From Lates calcarifer (Eukaryota > Chordata > Actinopteri > Centropomidae), in contig NC_066833.1 of assembly GCF_001640805.2 (NCBI RefSeq), forward strand, positions 15,624,813-15,688,812: DNA of 64,000 nucleotides. Direction: 5' to 3'. The stretch's first letter is position 1, and each line of letters opens with the position of its first letter. The position numbers were made by a program, and so were the translations under genes. Positions 37,546-51,696 of this stretch are shown here, in pieces. The notes under the pieces were generated by a model. It made no database searches, was not told the origin of the DNA, and saw only the letters and a program-made list of their open reading frames with translations.

Positions 37546-40500
37546 AGTAGTAGCTGTTCTGGAGCATTTGATTGTATTACGTGTTTTTTTCAAAATTTCC
37601 TTTCTCCTCTTTTGGCATAAAAGTTGAGAGTTAAAGTTTATTCCTCATCATTTGAGGTGAATCATTTGATGTGGACAAAAATTCATCCAAGAATCATGGA
37701 AGTATTCCACTTTGAACCAAAAGTGTCAACCCTCTGATCAGCAGAGTCAATATCTATATATGTAGTACATATGTAGTAATACTATGAGAAGACACAACAT
37801 ATGTTTCTGTTAACACATTTTGTTTAAATACAAATGCATATTATGCTACACTACACATTTGTTGAAACGAACAGCGTTTTATATAAACTAAATGATGAAA
37901 GAAGACGTTAACACAATACATAATGTACATATTGTTCTGCTATCAGCACAGACGGTATGGTCCTCCTGCATTTTCCTCTCTCTCTCTCTCTCAAATTCAA
38001 TTAGGGCTCTGTTGCTTCTCTACACAGCTCAAATAGATCCAGGGAAACTCCCCTTCATATGAGCTGCCAGTGTTTGTTTCTCCCCAGGCAGGAGATAAGG
38101 GAATGCGTCTGTTCGAGAAGAACACAGCAGCACTCCCATGGAAACGCCTCCCCGTTGTCCTCTATTCCCCGTCTACGCGGCACAATGGGACCGTACAGCT
38201 CCCTCCTCCAGTGCCTTGGGCCTCAGCTCCTATCAACACATCCACACCCTTTTCTTTCTCTCCATATATTTTCCACCCCCTCTTTTGTAGGCCACTACTC
38301 TGAAAAAGTCCTTATCCTCACACAGTTAATACATGGAGGAGTGATGTCCTGTTTCTCTGGTGCGTGGGCACTGGTTGGGTCTGCTAAAAAAGTCAAAGTC
38401 TACAGTGTGTGCTGGTCCATGCACGTGTGTGTGACTGTGTTTGATGCTGGTGCGCAGGAACATGCTGCATGCATACAGAAAGTTGCAATTAAAGCTGATA
38501 TATGACATAAACAAATTATGACTTCTACAAATGCACCCTTTGCTATCTGTCTCCTCTCTCCTCTTTCTCACTGTTATGCTTACATGAATGATTTGATGAG
38601 TGGGTGATGTGTTATGCTTGATTTTCTGTGACAAAGTGAAGAGAGAGAAGGGGCTAGAGAGAGCGGAAATGACTGTTATTGATACCTAACTCTGTACAAA
38701 ATGCATTAGAAATTGGAGACCAGTGAGACCATCATTGAAAATCAGTAAATATCAGGCATTTATTTGTTCAAGCTAATGAGAATGATTGTGTGTTTTTAAG
38801 AGACCACATCCATATAAAGCAGTCAGCACCCTCATAGCTTTAGAGCCATAACCACTATGTATCTGTGCAGGAGATTTTACACGTGTCCTGGATTTAGCCG
38901 ATATCTGCCACTTCAGTCTTATGCAGTGTTCACTGATGGTGAACACAAGGAAGGTGACAATTGTAGGAACAAAATCAATAATAATGGGAGACTTATTTTA
39001 AAACACAAACCACCTGAGATATGCAAGTGCTACCATGACAGACCATCTCTGTTTAACCATTCTAGTCAGAAGTGTACACTAATTTTGAAGTGCACATGAT
39101 AATGCAGATCTTTCTGTGATCTGTAGACTTAATTGTTTATTTGAAAAGAAGGAGAAACTGGAATCTATTTAATCAGAACTTAATTTAAGATACTCCATGG
39201 TAGCCATTTATAGAGCATAAAATGCAAGTGTGTGCTATTTAGATGCTATTTTTAAAGTTATGTCAGTCAGCTGTTCAGTGTTGTTGTACATATTGGAGCA
39301 GTATATCACATTTCATTTATAAACTCTCCTGCAGGTAAAGGCACCTCAATTATGAATGAGGGATAGATTATTCTGATAAATAACAGTTTATTCAATCTGG
39401 TTCTGATAAATGCGCATGTGACTTCCTGTATAAACTGCTGATGCTGCTATATATGGTTCATTTTGACAGCAGCTTTTTGTCACCTCCCCCAGCTGCACCC
39501 ACTGACTCTCATCGTTTTCAAGTGAGAAGGGATTTATCTTAAAGAAGCCTATTTTATGAAATCTCCAACCACTTCCTGCCTATATACAGGAGTGGCTGGA
39601 GTGGTTTGTCTTCTTAGACTGAAGGGTATTTTGTTCCCCTGAACTTGACTTCTGAGGCAGCACTCCCTTTCAAGCTGTTTACAAATCCTAGGGTTGTCAA
39701 AATCTAACTTAAACGTAAAGCATCTTAACCCTAACTTGAACCATCCTGAGGCTAAAAGGCTTGCAGTTTTAATGGATGTTCACAAGAATACAGGTCATTA
39801 CAGATTTTAGCAACAGTCTTGGACACATTGGTTAGCAGTATAATAATAATTAGAGATGCATTCAAACCTGAAAGGTGTGTATCCATCTTTCCAAGATGAC
39901 CATGAAGTCTTTTGTCCTTCAAGTGTAACTACATAATTAAACAGTCAATGGAAGTAGCGGCTTATTGGACCTATCCTGCAAGATAATGGAAGCTGAAGTG
40001 ACACAGAAATTGCACTGAAATTAGCGATCATTGTAGCTGTGACATTAAAAGCAACAAGAAGAGAGCAGGACAGTGATTTCAGCATACAAGACCATACAGA
40101 CAGTAAGACATAATGTGCTGCTGTGGCGCTTATCTGATCCCTGATACAACCACTGAATGATCTGTGTGGGTGAGAGACCTCTGATCAGTCATCAGTGAGG
40201 GAGAAGTGTGAGTGAGAGCCTGCAATGATGAGCAAACTTTTGTCTTGCTAGTCCGTACATGTGAATCATCCATGTGTTTGTGCTAGTTCATGGGTAGTTG
40301 TTAGCTACCTAGCTAAGCTGCTAATGTTGTGAGTATGCTACTAAAGTGCACAAGTTATTCTCCTTCTGGTGATTTGTGACCAAACAGCATCAGGTGCATT
40401 ACCCCCACTGTCTGGACTGAAGTAGTGCAGACTCAGCCCAGGAAAAACCTGCGGTTAGATTTAGGATCTGGCTAACAGCGATGGATGTAAGTGTAACCAA

Positions 40501-41264
40501 AAGTGTATTAAATCGCATCTGGATTTTTATCTGTATTTGAGACACTTGAAACGGGGCCTGAGATAAGAGAAGAGAAGATAAGAACAAAAAGAAACTGACA
40601 GCAGCAACAGTGAAGTGTGCTGAGAGAGCTACAGTGTGAGCATCACTGGCAGAGAGACAGAAACCAGTCACAGTTCCCAGACTCTGGTGACATTCTCACA
40701 TTACTGAGTCATCATCATCATCAGCCGCTCACAGCATGTCCTGATTCAAAGAGCAGAGCAGAACGGGGAGAGAAGAGAGACACATGAACATGCAGTCTCA
40801 TGTCTATAAACTCACACATAGTGTATTGTGCAGACACGGCATTAGCAAAGGCATATAATAGCACAACCAACAAACACACTCACACACACACACACACAGA
40901 AGAGAGGCTGACAATGACCAGGTGACAGAAGTAAATAGAAGGGGGAGAGAGAAAGACAAATGAATGGTTATATAAGAGGAAATACTCAGTGGTGTGTGCA
41001 GCATGATGGGCTCGTGTCAGATCGTCTGACACACTGCATTTTCTCTGGGTTTTGTACAAACAATTCATTTGAGCACCTGGTCCCACATAATCCTTTCCAT
41101 TTTAATCATGTTAGTGTTTATGTCAATGAATGAGTGTGTGTGTGCGCGTGTGTATGTGTTGAGTGAGATTGCATGTGTGCATGCATGAGTGAATGGTGGC
41201 ATAGTGGGATGCTGTGCTATTGTTTCTTAATTTGTCATACATTTAGTATGAAGAATGACAGGAA

Positions 41265-41315
41265 CTTTAAAGGGATAGTTTGACATTTTGGTTAGTTTGG
41301 TTAGTAAGTTTTAGA
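41265..41315. repeat. Short fragment of teleost interspersed repeat
   Basis: The phrase 'aaagggatagtttgacattt' resembles the opening of the dispersed repeat also seen near 21.9 kb. Only the first 40-50 bases are recognisable. Confidence 0.4.
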
Positions 41316-43530
41316 CTCACTGAAACTTGAGAAAATGAAAAGTGGTCACATTTAGATATAAAAGCGCAGGTTGAGGTAATATAGTCATTCTTGTATAACA
41401 CGTTTAAAAAATATGACTATGGTTTGATCTAAATGTTTTCAGTCATGATGGGTATTTTTTTTATCCTTGTCTGGTAAACATAGAAATAAACAGAGAATAC
41501 TGTTTTGTTTCATGGCTATTTCCAGAGCTGCATGATGGAAGGGTGCACTCGGGGTAACAACCACTCACGTATGATACAGACGCTTTTTTTAAATCTTTGT
41601 TTTTTAGTCATTTCCAAATACAGGTTTGAGTGTGATTACCTGTGTTTCTCCTAAAAAGCTTTTTCCAGATGAAATAGAAAAACCTCCAAAATAGCATTTA
41701 GCGCATATTACACTGAGCACCTCCATTCAGACTGATGCAAATGAGTTTGTGTTGTCCTGCTCATAGCCCTCATTATGAAGCCAAAGAGGCTGATTATTCA
41801 CATCATTACTCCAGTGGCACCTAGCAACCACCTCACCACTGAAGAGCCTTTTTTTGGTGTGTGATATAGGCCTGTATGTAAGTATGTCAGGCCTAAGCTA
41901 AGCAAGCAGTAACCTCACCCCACACAGCTCCTCCAGTCTGACACAGTAATTTGATTGTGGACAGAGCGGGGAGGGGCAGATAGAGAGAGAGAGAGGTTAT
42001 TGATGGGTACAGATAGAACTTGGAAAGGAACAAAGCAAGACAGAAGAGGAATGGAGGAGAGCTTGACCTGATGATGAGGGTCTTATCGGCACCTCTTCGT
42101 AATGGTTTTTTTGCCTGATGTTTGTGTGTATGTGTGTGTGAAGTTGATGGATGGTGGAGGGGTTAGTGGGGTTTTTCACCTGCTGAAGTTTCCCTCTTTG
42201 TCTAAAACCCTTTAGTCCATTTGTCCTCAACCCCATCTGCCATTTGTCAGCTGCACCTGTGCAATTCCGTCTTTACTTTTTACTCCATCTTTCCTACTGT
42301 TAAGCTTCATTCTTCTTTGTATTCTCTTTCTTTAACGTTTTCCCTACTTGGGGACTACCTGTACAACTTGGATGATGCTTTAGTCCTGTCCTGCTTTGTC
42401 TCTGTTGTCGCAATTTTGCTTTACAGCCGGCATTGACAGCCCCTAACTGATTCTTCGTAAATTATTCATCTGTCATTGACTTTTCAAAAGCACTGAGGTA
42501 GAACTGGAACACTCCTGTCCCTCACTCCCACGCCCTTGTGACACCCTGCTGTACCTAACTTTTTTAAAGATAGGAGGTCTCATGTATGTATATGTATATA
42601 GCATTCATTAGATGGTAGTATCTAAATGGATGATTTTTCCTCTCAGATCTAGAGATGTCATACACACAAAAACATACATGTGCTAGAGTATTTAGACAGT
42701 ATTGATGAGTCCAGGCACTGTATCTGTGTGTTTGCCTAAAACTGGAGTATATGTGTGTGCTAGTGTAGATATCATCTCTCCATAGTAAACCTATGGAGTC
42801 TGACCTCCATATTGACACTTTCTCCACACATCCTTCTCTCTGTTTCTCCCCCCTACCTATTTCCCTTTCCCGTCCCTTCCATGCCTCCTGTCATCATATC
42901 AAGGTGGTTACCCAATCGCTACTTCCTTCGTCACCTCCCCCTCCTCTCGCTATCTTGCTCCCTGTAGCCCTTAATCCTCCTGTGTAGGCTCTTGGCTGGA
43001 TAAAGCTGTCTCCCATCCTTTGTCTTAATGGCAGGATTCACAGCAGTCCCCCTTCATATCCCCCTTTTAGCACCCTTACGGTAGCTTTCACCGTTACAGG
43101 GCTGTGCTCTGTGAAGAGCATAAAATTCAGCTACATCACAGAGGGAAATCCCTGTAGGTCTTTAAAACAAACTACCGCAGTTTTAAAGGGTTAAATATCA
43201 TGGAAACAACCATAGTATTTTCATGCAAAAGCCACCTTCCTTTTTCAGTTTGCAAATAAATGTCTGGGCTTTTTCCTCAGTGTCCTCTTCTCCTTCATGT
43301 CAGTTAGTTGTGGTGTATGTATTGCAGCACCTGAGCATAATTCCTACAGTATAATCCGCTGTGTATGTTATTTCATTCCTGCAGTGCAGCGTCTGTGAAT
43401 GGGACAGGATGAGAAGGGGATGTGAATTTGTCAAACTGATTTGTCCAGAACATTTAGTATTTGTTTTGAGTTGGTAGCAGTGTTGGTGAGCTATGAGGAA
43501 AGGCATATTACTGCACATGTGACTGTGTTT

Positions 43531-43565
43531 GTATGTGTGTATGTGTGTGTGTGTGTGTGTGTGTG
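43531..43565. repeat. (GT)n microsatellite
   Basis: GT run with early TATG interruptions, about 35 bases. Confidence 0.9.
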
Positions 43566-44384
43566 CATGAGTAAATCAAAAGAGAGGGTGAGAGAATGAG
43601 TGTGACTCTCACAAACTGGCTTATTGATTTCCCATTTGAAAGCAGGGGTGAGGTTTCGGACAGTGGAGATTGGGAGGTGGAGTCGATGAGAAAAAAGAAG
43701 AGATGAGGTGGAGTGAAGAGACAAAACGAAAAAAGGGGGTGGGTCCAAGACAACGGAATAAAACTGATGATGAGATGCAGTGAATTGGACACACACAAAG
43801 GAGGAGGAGGGCGGAAAACCAAGGGGAGGGCTGGTGGTGGGAAGTATAGGGGCTTGACCTTACACCCCCCTCTCCCTCTCTTTTTGAGACTGACACTTTG
43901 ATTCAAGGCACACAGATGCTGGTAGCACAATTCTGGCGCAGGAAATGATTGTGATTGATTGATAGGGCATGATGAGGGTCATATCCTGTACAGAGGACAG
44001 CAGGACTGAATCACTTTGCCTCTCTTTCCCTCTCTTTCATCTCTCTCTCTATCTCTATCAGTCCTCCATTCACCTCCCACAACCCACCATCAACTCAGCC
44101 TCTTTCTGTCTCTGGCTCTCTCTTCTATGTTCTGATCTCTTCTCTTTCTCCCGCACTACTGATGCCAGTACTCTGCCTCAGGGTATCTGCTGATTCTGAG
44201 AACCAATCCAAAGCAGCACTTCCTCCAAATCTGCAGCTCCCTTCTGGTTTACAGAGGTTTATAGTGAGTTTCTACTCATTGTTTAGTTGTCAGACCTAAA
44301 ACTTTACTGTGTGTGTCCACTACCACTGCTTTCCAAGGGTTGTTAGCTCTTAAACCACTGTACACTACCTATTCATGACCAAAG

Positions 44385-44575
44385 GACAGACAGACACAGT
44401 TAGGGAGGAGCTAGTGAAAATAATGGAGCATGTAGCAGCTAAAGATTTATTTCCTTGAGGAATTTGTAGAGACCAAAACAGAGACCAAAGTGAACATTAA
44501 ATTTTCCAAGTGGCTGTAAACACAACGTCAAATGAATGCTAACGTTGCTCCATAATTGTCATTTAGCGCATCAAC
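44385..44575. repeat. Degenerate interspersed repeat (teleost type)
   Basis: The segment has 'gagctagtgaaaataatgga', 'gcagctaaagatttatttcc', 'gagaccaaaacagagacc' and 'caaatgaatgctaacgttgc', in the order of a dispersed repeat I recall from percomorph genomes. Assignment is from memory; no terminal repeats or coding remnants are visible. Confidence 0.4.
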
Positions 44576-47141
44576 CTCCTGACAACAGAGACATCGTCAT
44601 GTTCTGGTCTAACTGACACAGTTTATTGCTTTACAATAACTCCTGTTGTGACAGATCTCACCAACAGGTTTTCCTTAACACAAGTATATGCTTCTACATC
44701 TCCTTACCAAATCATTTTACCTGTGCATGGCTCTGTTTTTTCTCCCCTAGACAAAAACTGACTTGCAAAACAAAGTAGTTCCTCTAGTAGTGCTTTAAGT
44801 TAGATTGTTAGAATTTTTTGGAACAGTGCTTCTTTATCAAGTTTTGTTAAACATGTAATAGATGGTAAAAAAAAAAAAAATACACTGTGCAATCTTCATC
44901 GTCATTGTCAGCCTCCCACTGCCTTCACATTAAATATATTTAGAGTGAAGCACATGCAGGAAGTGGAAACGCTTCAGCTGTAGCCTCACATATGTGCGGA
45001 TTTCATGTCGGTCACTGGGGTCTAGCTGATACCTGATCTGCTTTATTGGGTCAGTATCAGTGTCAAAAACTGTATCAAAAATTTGAATTGATACATCCCT
45101 GTGCTTTTCCACTGCCCATCTGGATTTCTTTGTCTCATTTTATCTCTCTCTCTCCTTCCTTGTGTGTGTCTCTCACTCTTGAAGCTGCATAAATAGTAGC
45201 ACAGTGCAGCAGCAGAGGAAGAAGATCGCAGGTGGAGCACATGATGCTTTTATAAGTCCTTGCTTTCGAAACCTCAAATCCATTTATGTTTGTTTGTCGA
45301 CATGTGTGAGTGTGAGCTGGGCATGCACGCAGTGTGTAATGTGTCTGTGTGTGCTTCATTGTGTTCCTGTGTGTTCTTGGGCTCAGTGTAATCACAGCTC
45401 TAATCTGTCTGCTAGGAGTCTGTGTGTGGGTGACATTAAAGTTCTCATTAGCACTGTAACTCAGCACCAGTGTCACTGTGAAGACAACAACGACACATCC
45501 ACTGCAGCAAAATCTACTCACCATGTCTGTGCGCATGTATGTGTGCATGAGAGAGAGGGCAAAAGCTTCTTAACATAACAGTATGAATGATTTCTTGCAC
45601 CCATTCTCCTAATTTTTTCTTAGTTGTTGTTAATGTGCTGTCAATTTCATTACTCACGTAGACAAAATAAAATAAAACAGTACATGAGTGCTTCATTTAA
45701 CAGCATGCGCTATTAAAAAGTTGAGCCATAACAAGTAATGTCATGTGATTTGCCCGATGAAATGAATCATGTCTTGCTGCTCCACATTTTCATTAAATAA
45801 CTTAACAGTTCTGTTTATAGACACACTGTTTGATGTAGCTTATGCTGGAGTAAGGCGGGAAGATGGAGAAAGAAGAGGTGGAAAGACGGAATATTTGGGA
45901 AGAATGAACAGAGAGGTTGCTATGGTAACAGGAAATGGGCTGGAATTGAGTGAAGCATGTGATTTAGACCGTTTTACTGAAACTACAGTAAATGAGTTAC
46001 TGTATAATTCAAGGTCTACCACTGCTATTGTAACCAGAGATGCTGCCTTCTGTCTTATTTTCTGTCATCACCCAGATATTGGCATCCTATTTCTATCCCC
46101 ATCTCCGTGACCCTCCTCTGAATGCTATTTGAAATTAGCATGGCTATGAGCACTCTGCACCAAGTTAGTCTGAGTTGTTTGCAGCAAGCATAATAAGTTA
46201 AAAGAACCAGAGCGAGTGAGTGAAGTGGGTCAGAGGAGGATATGGGTGTCTGCACTCAGGCTGGTTCTGTCTGATTTCACACATCCCAGCTAATCTGCCT
46301 CTAACACTTAGCATTCTCACTTTCTCTAGCATGCTAACACACCAACAAGCTGCCCTACTAGTTTTTATAAGGGGAGAGGGTAATGCTAACATGCTAACAC
46401 AGAGCTAATCATCTTTGTTGTGCACAGGAATTATATCCTGTGGAGGATATTATGGTGCTTTAAGGCAGTCCAGCATTGTCTTTCCACTGTGTAAGTGTGT
46501 CACACTGATACACTGATCCACAGCTGGTCTGGACTGCCTGGATGTAGCAGTAGCATGCTAATGTTCAGAGCCAGGTTTTCCTGCTGTTAGCAGTGGGAAG
46601 TGGCTTTGATTTGAAACAGGTAAGATTTTGTGGTTCAGGGTGGATTTCCATGAATGAACTTTTTTTTTCTTAAAAAAAGATAGGTTCAGTGAAAAAGGTA
46701 GTAAATAGTGAGACCAAGTAAAGAGTGGAGAGAGTGATAGCAGATCCATCAGGCTTGTCTCTCGTGTCTTTTGTCCTTGGTGACGCAGATCTGCAGTTTT
46801 TCTGCAGTAGGAACAACAGAGAGGGAAAGAGACCCAGACAGAGAAAAAGAATACATTTTGAGGGTCAGGGGCTGACACAAACAGTGAAGCTCAGGGAATG
46901 AATGTTCAGCACCTGCAGTGGGACTTAGCTGCTACGGTAGTTCATTTTATTCTGGAAGAAATGGGGTCTCTGATTTGCATTATGCAGCATCCTAGATGCA
47001 AAGCCAGCTCTGCTGCAAAGTACAAAGTTAACAGAAATCGGCTTTATATGCAGTAGCTGGGCTTGACTTGTACTCCATGTTGAAATGATAGATAGCTTAT
47101 TTGGCCCTTGGGCTGAGACCATGATGTCATTTTTGTTGTTG

Positions 47142-47174
<33 letters not shown>

Positions 47175-47187
47175 CGTGTATGTGTGT
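47142..47187. repeat. (GT)n microsatellite
   Basis: GT run with CGTG and TATG interruptions at its 3' end, about 46 bases. Confidence 0.9.
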
Positions 47188-49753
47188 AAGGAAGAAGGGA
47201 GTTAAAGCTCCAGGCTGCTGTTTTGGAGTTGAGTTGTAGAGTTTTGGCTGAAATTAATGAACCAATACAGAAAGCTGAAGCGAGCTGATAAAGCTGGAAA
47301 CGTGAGGAGAAGTATTTGGCTACTTCAACTTTATTAACAGATATCTTCTATTATTTTTGGGCTCTGTAAAACTCAATTGGCTCCTCTATACGGTTACCAA
47401 ATTGGTAAAAGCTCTTGCTAGCAGCCAGCTTAATGACATGAGGTAAGAGTATTCTCCTTTTGAAGAGATAAATGGGAGCAAGCAGTTCACTTAGTCATGC
47501 AGAGTTAGCTTGATGACAACCCCAGTGTTTTATTACTACGCTCACCTGCTGAGTGGTGCTCTTGTCACAGCAGCATTTTACCACTTCAGCTATATATACA
47601 GTTTCACTTAAGCATGCAGACACTTACTTTTACTGAAAACACTGTTTCCCATACTTGTAATTTCCAGTAATATTTATCACTAATTGAACTTTTCCTCTCC
47701 ACTAGTACTGCATAAATTAGCTAATATAGTGAATAAAGCACTCTATAATATAATGAGGTGGTACCACAAAATTTGATTTTGATCTAATGCCAAGTAATAA
47801 CCAGGACCAGGATCACTGATGCTGATATTTATACTTCTTACATGGTATACAGAAATGTTGGATATTTTGTGTGTTTTCACTCTTAAATATTCAATCAGTG
47901 TGCTCCAGTCTCCTCACACTTCTAATTACATTTTTCTTTCATTTACAATAAATGGACCATGCACGTATGAAAATTAGTTTATTGGACTGACAGGTAAGGT
48001 GGGTGTGTTTCAGGGTGTTTGGTGATAGGGGTTTGGAATGGAGGGATTGAATGGGGATCAATTTTGGGCCAAATAAGAGAGAAAAGGATTAGATACACTT
48101 ACAGTATATGGGTAGGCACAGAAAAAAATCATAAAAGCCAGACATGGACTTTTTTCTGAAGCTGAGTTATAATACTTCAAATGAAAGAAGGAATGTGTTT
48201 TATTTTAAGTGTGCACAGAGTTCATTAAATGTATGCTTTCTTTCTGCCTTTTTAAAATTTTAACCAGCCATCTTTAAGCTGGTGCAGTCAGAGTGGTGCT
48301 ATAAATGTACCACAGAAAACTTTCTCTTAATTAATAAAGGTTAATGCATTCAAGATGGAACACTTAATCCTGCAATACAAGGGCATTTGACTGAACATTC
48401 ACTTTCAGTATGTTTGATATCAGTTTCGTCAATATTTAATGTGGAAAATGAAGTAAAAATTTAAATGGCCTTTCTGGGTCTTTAACAAATCTGTTCTGCC
48501 AAGGAATAAAGGAATTTGCTCTTGTTCCGCCTACTTTAGAGATACAAGCATGCACATTGAGAGCATCTAACAACTGTTTACTCTAGATTCTGAATTACTT
48601 CACAATGAAGAGGTGAAAGTGAGAAAATTGCCCTTTGAATCAATAGGAACAGTATTCATCCACAACGCTAGGTGCAGTGTTTCTACTAGAAGGGACTGGC
48701 CAAGATCCCAGTAAAAATTTAACACTGTCTTATTGGTCTTATTAACCCCATAAACCAGTGAGGAGTCCCATCAAGGTCCTGTGTTGGACGTGAAAGTTCT
48801 GCATCACAAAGTCAACTAAATATATTGGCCATAGCCAGATAACCATAGTTTGGTAACTGTAACACCCATAGTTTCATGTTTACATGAGTACAGCTGGGTT
48901 TTAATAGTGTAAAATAACCACAAGTGTAAAAATTTAAATGATCATTCTTGCAGCCATACTACAACTAAAAATTAGTTATTTGGTCCTTACTGACCCCCAC
49001 TATGCTGTTTCAGTATCTCCCCACACACTCATAATCCAACCAGAGGAGAGCTGAAACAGTTAGTTGATCAACTGATGAGTTGATTGAATTTTTAAACCAG
49101 TATTCATTCTTTCCAAGTCTTCCTGCACTGCCACATATGAAGCATGTTTGTGTGTTTGTAAATTAAGAGTGCACTCCATTTACATTATTAGAGGGATTAA
49201 GCACTGGGTGGCCTAGCAACCAGTAGACTGAACTAAACCTTCTGTTGCAAGACATATTTAGGAGGCAGGTCATCTGGTCACAAAACCCTGGTTTTATGCC
49301 ATAGAACAAATCTCTAAACTAAATAGTGGTATGATGTACATCAGAGATTACTTAAACCGGAGGGTAAATACATTTAAATAAACATGTAACATCCACAGAG
49401 GCTCAATGAAGACCTCTCTTTTAGTTGTCTTTTGAAACGTCATGTTGAATGCATACTATACTGTTTATGAACACAGTGATCAAATTGAGATAGTATTTCA
49501 ATGAATGGCAGTTGAGAATGAGCCTTGTCTGCAGCCTAAATAAGGCATTAATGTATATAAACCTGGCCCTGTGAATAGTTCAGAGCAACTATACCAATAT
49601 TGGAACTATTCTTATTAGATCAAAGGTCACACTGGTTCAGTATATGCTAAAATATATATCTGAATATATTAGACCAGCTGTACATATCACACCTGCAGCC
49701 TTTGTAAGGTTCCCCCCTTAGCTGTCAGAGGTTTGTACATGGAGGTGCCTGTG

Positions 49754-49754
<1 letters not shown>

Positions 49755-49787
<33 letters not shown>
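49755..49787. repeat. (GT)n microsatellite
   Basis: Uninterrupted TG run of about 33 bases, followed within 70 bases by a GAGA-rich block (49832-49853). Confidence 0.9.
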
Positions 49788-49790
<3 letters not shown>

Positions 49791-50490
49791 TCACGCTTGT
49801 GTTTGGTTTGTTGCTATGCACACTCACAAACAGAGAGAGTGGGAGAGAGAGAGTGTGTGTGTCAGCTGCACACCTGTGTATGTTTTGTCCTATGTCAGCG
49901 TGGCCTCTCTGAAGCCTGATGTTATCAGCCTCTGGTGATGAAAGGTAGATTTTGTCCTTTCCAGGTGTCTCTGGTAGAGAGAGGGATGAAGAAGAGAATA
50001 TGAAAGGTTTCTTCAAGTCCTCCATGGACCTAGCTGAACCTTTATTATTGGCTTATTAAAAGCTATTTCAAGCAGATCTGTCTTGCGTTTTAAGTCTAGT
50101 CATGGGCTTGAATCAAATCTTAAGTCCCTTTGGATTTATTATCAGCCTTTTGTATAATCTCTCACAGGACTAAGAGCCATAGACAATCACCATGATAATG
50201 AAGCATGTTGTGGCTGAAGATTTAATAATGTAGTCTTAATTGGCATCTTCAGTATTTCAGTCTTTTGTAACTGTCTAATTAGAGTTTATATGATGGAACA
50301 TGTGGAATACGCACTCAGTTGCCACTCAAATATGTACACCTAAAACTAGGGCAGTCTGCAACAAATTCTACCTTTATTAGTTTATAATGTTCGATTTAGA
50401 GAGATGTTGACTCAAATCACTGATTTCTTTTGAGGCTATGGTTTGTGGTGCTGTTGAACTATATTGTCTTATACTGAGAGGCTATTCTCA

Positions 50491-50720
50491 CTATCTACTC
50501 TGCCTATCCTTTAAGGGTCGCAGGGGGGCTGGAGCCTATCCAGCTGACATTGGGCAAGAGGCGGGGTACACCCTGGACAGATGGCCAGTCTATCACGGAA
50601 ACAAACAATGATTCACTCTCACATTAACATATGGGCCTACGCAGACAAAGGGAGAACATGCAAACTCCACATGAACCTTCATGCTGTGGGGCAACAGTGC
50701 TAACCACTGCACCACCACCA
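50491..50720. repeat. LINE/SINE-tail-like interspersed repeat
   Basis: It shows the well-known teleost order 'gggtcgc(a)ggggggctgga', 'gcctatccagctgacattgg', 'aggcggggtacaccctggac', 'agggagaacatgcaaactcc' and 'aacagtgctaaccactgcac'. This motif series is widespread in fish and is usually attributed to a LINE or SINE 3' region. No reverse-transcriptase remnant is present, so the copy is a truncated, non-coding piece. Orientation and precise family were not determined. Confidence 0.7.
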
Positions 50721-51599
50721 AGACAAACACAAACCATGCTGTTAATTTAAACTTTCAAATAAACCACTGAAAAATGCAGGAAATGATCATGTCCTGTTTT
50801 GTAGGTGCACTTTTCATGGACAATGAACATGTTTCCTGACCCAATAAAAGCTCACTGCTACCTGCTTTTAGTAGCAGCAATAGAAAATATTTGGTTTGTA
50901 TTACTCTGTAAGAAGCTCCCTGAATTTCTAAATTACATCAACAATATTAATGGTTCTTGGGCTGAGTCACTCACTTCAAACACGGAAAATCCCAAACATA
51001 CAAAGTTTTCCCTTTTTGTCCTCAAATGATTCATCCTCTTCTACATCTTTATTTCCAGTTTTATCTTTAGAAAACATGTTTGTGTGTTTTTTCCACATCA
51101 CACTGCATCTGTGTGTGATGGTGAAAACAACTGGGCAGGCCAAGGGAACAGCACAGCACTCACTCTCTGTACTATTTTTCAGGACATAGGGTTTATATTA
51201 GGTGACTCTTGAATATTTCAATGATACCGCCTTGCTACTGGGAAGGATAATTCTTGAAATGAGAAAACTGTTAAGAATTAAAGGACCATATGTCACTGTG
51301 TAGTACCTGAACATACTGTTTGTGAATAAACATACCAGAATATGTTTTTGGTTACATTACAGTTTATTATTATTTCCTTTTTGTTAAGCCCATAAGCAGC
51401 TAATTATAACCCATAGTTTTGTTGTTAAGCGATGTCTAGCAGCTGTAGTAATTAAGACGGGAACAAAGTAATTACGAGGTATGAGACCAGTCCACAACAT
51501 TAACGGCATTGTTACCATGACGACAAAGCTTCTTCTTCTTCCACTGGTACACTCCTATGGGTTGCAACTGAGGGTAGGAACAAGTGACCTGCGTGGTCG

Positions 51600-51653
51600 T
51601 TAACCCTTGCGTTGTCCTCTGGGTCAAAGTGACCTGATGGCCGACAATGTGCC

Positions 51654-51696
<43 letters not shown>

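Noticed and set aside
43508..43930. Overlapping 90-140-codon minus-strand open frames
   Set aside because: They are the complement of a purine-rich block plus a GT repeat. Low complexity explains the lack of stops.
45000..45105. Possible hAT-type transposon end (sequence ending 'gatacatccctg')
   Set aside because: Only one end is suggestive; no matching inverted terminus or 8-bp target duplication was found upstream.
45769..46110. 113-codon plus-strand frame starting with ATG
   Set aside because: The composition looks protein-like in places, but I recognise no family or splice sites. A frame of this length is expected by chance somewhere in 64 kb.
46290..46410. Repeated 'catgctaacac' motif as a tandem repeat
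   Set aside because: Only two exact short occurrences in an irregular context, probably fragments of common teleost repeats rather than a distinct array.
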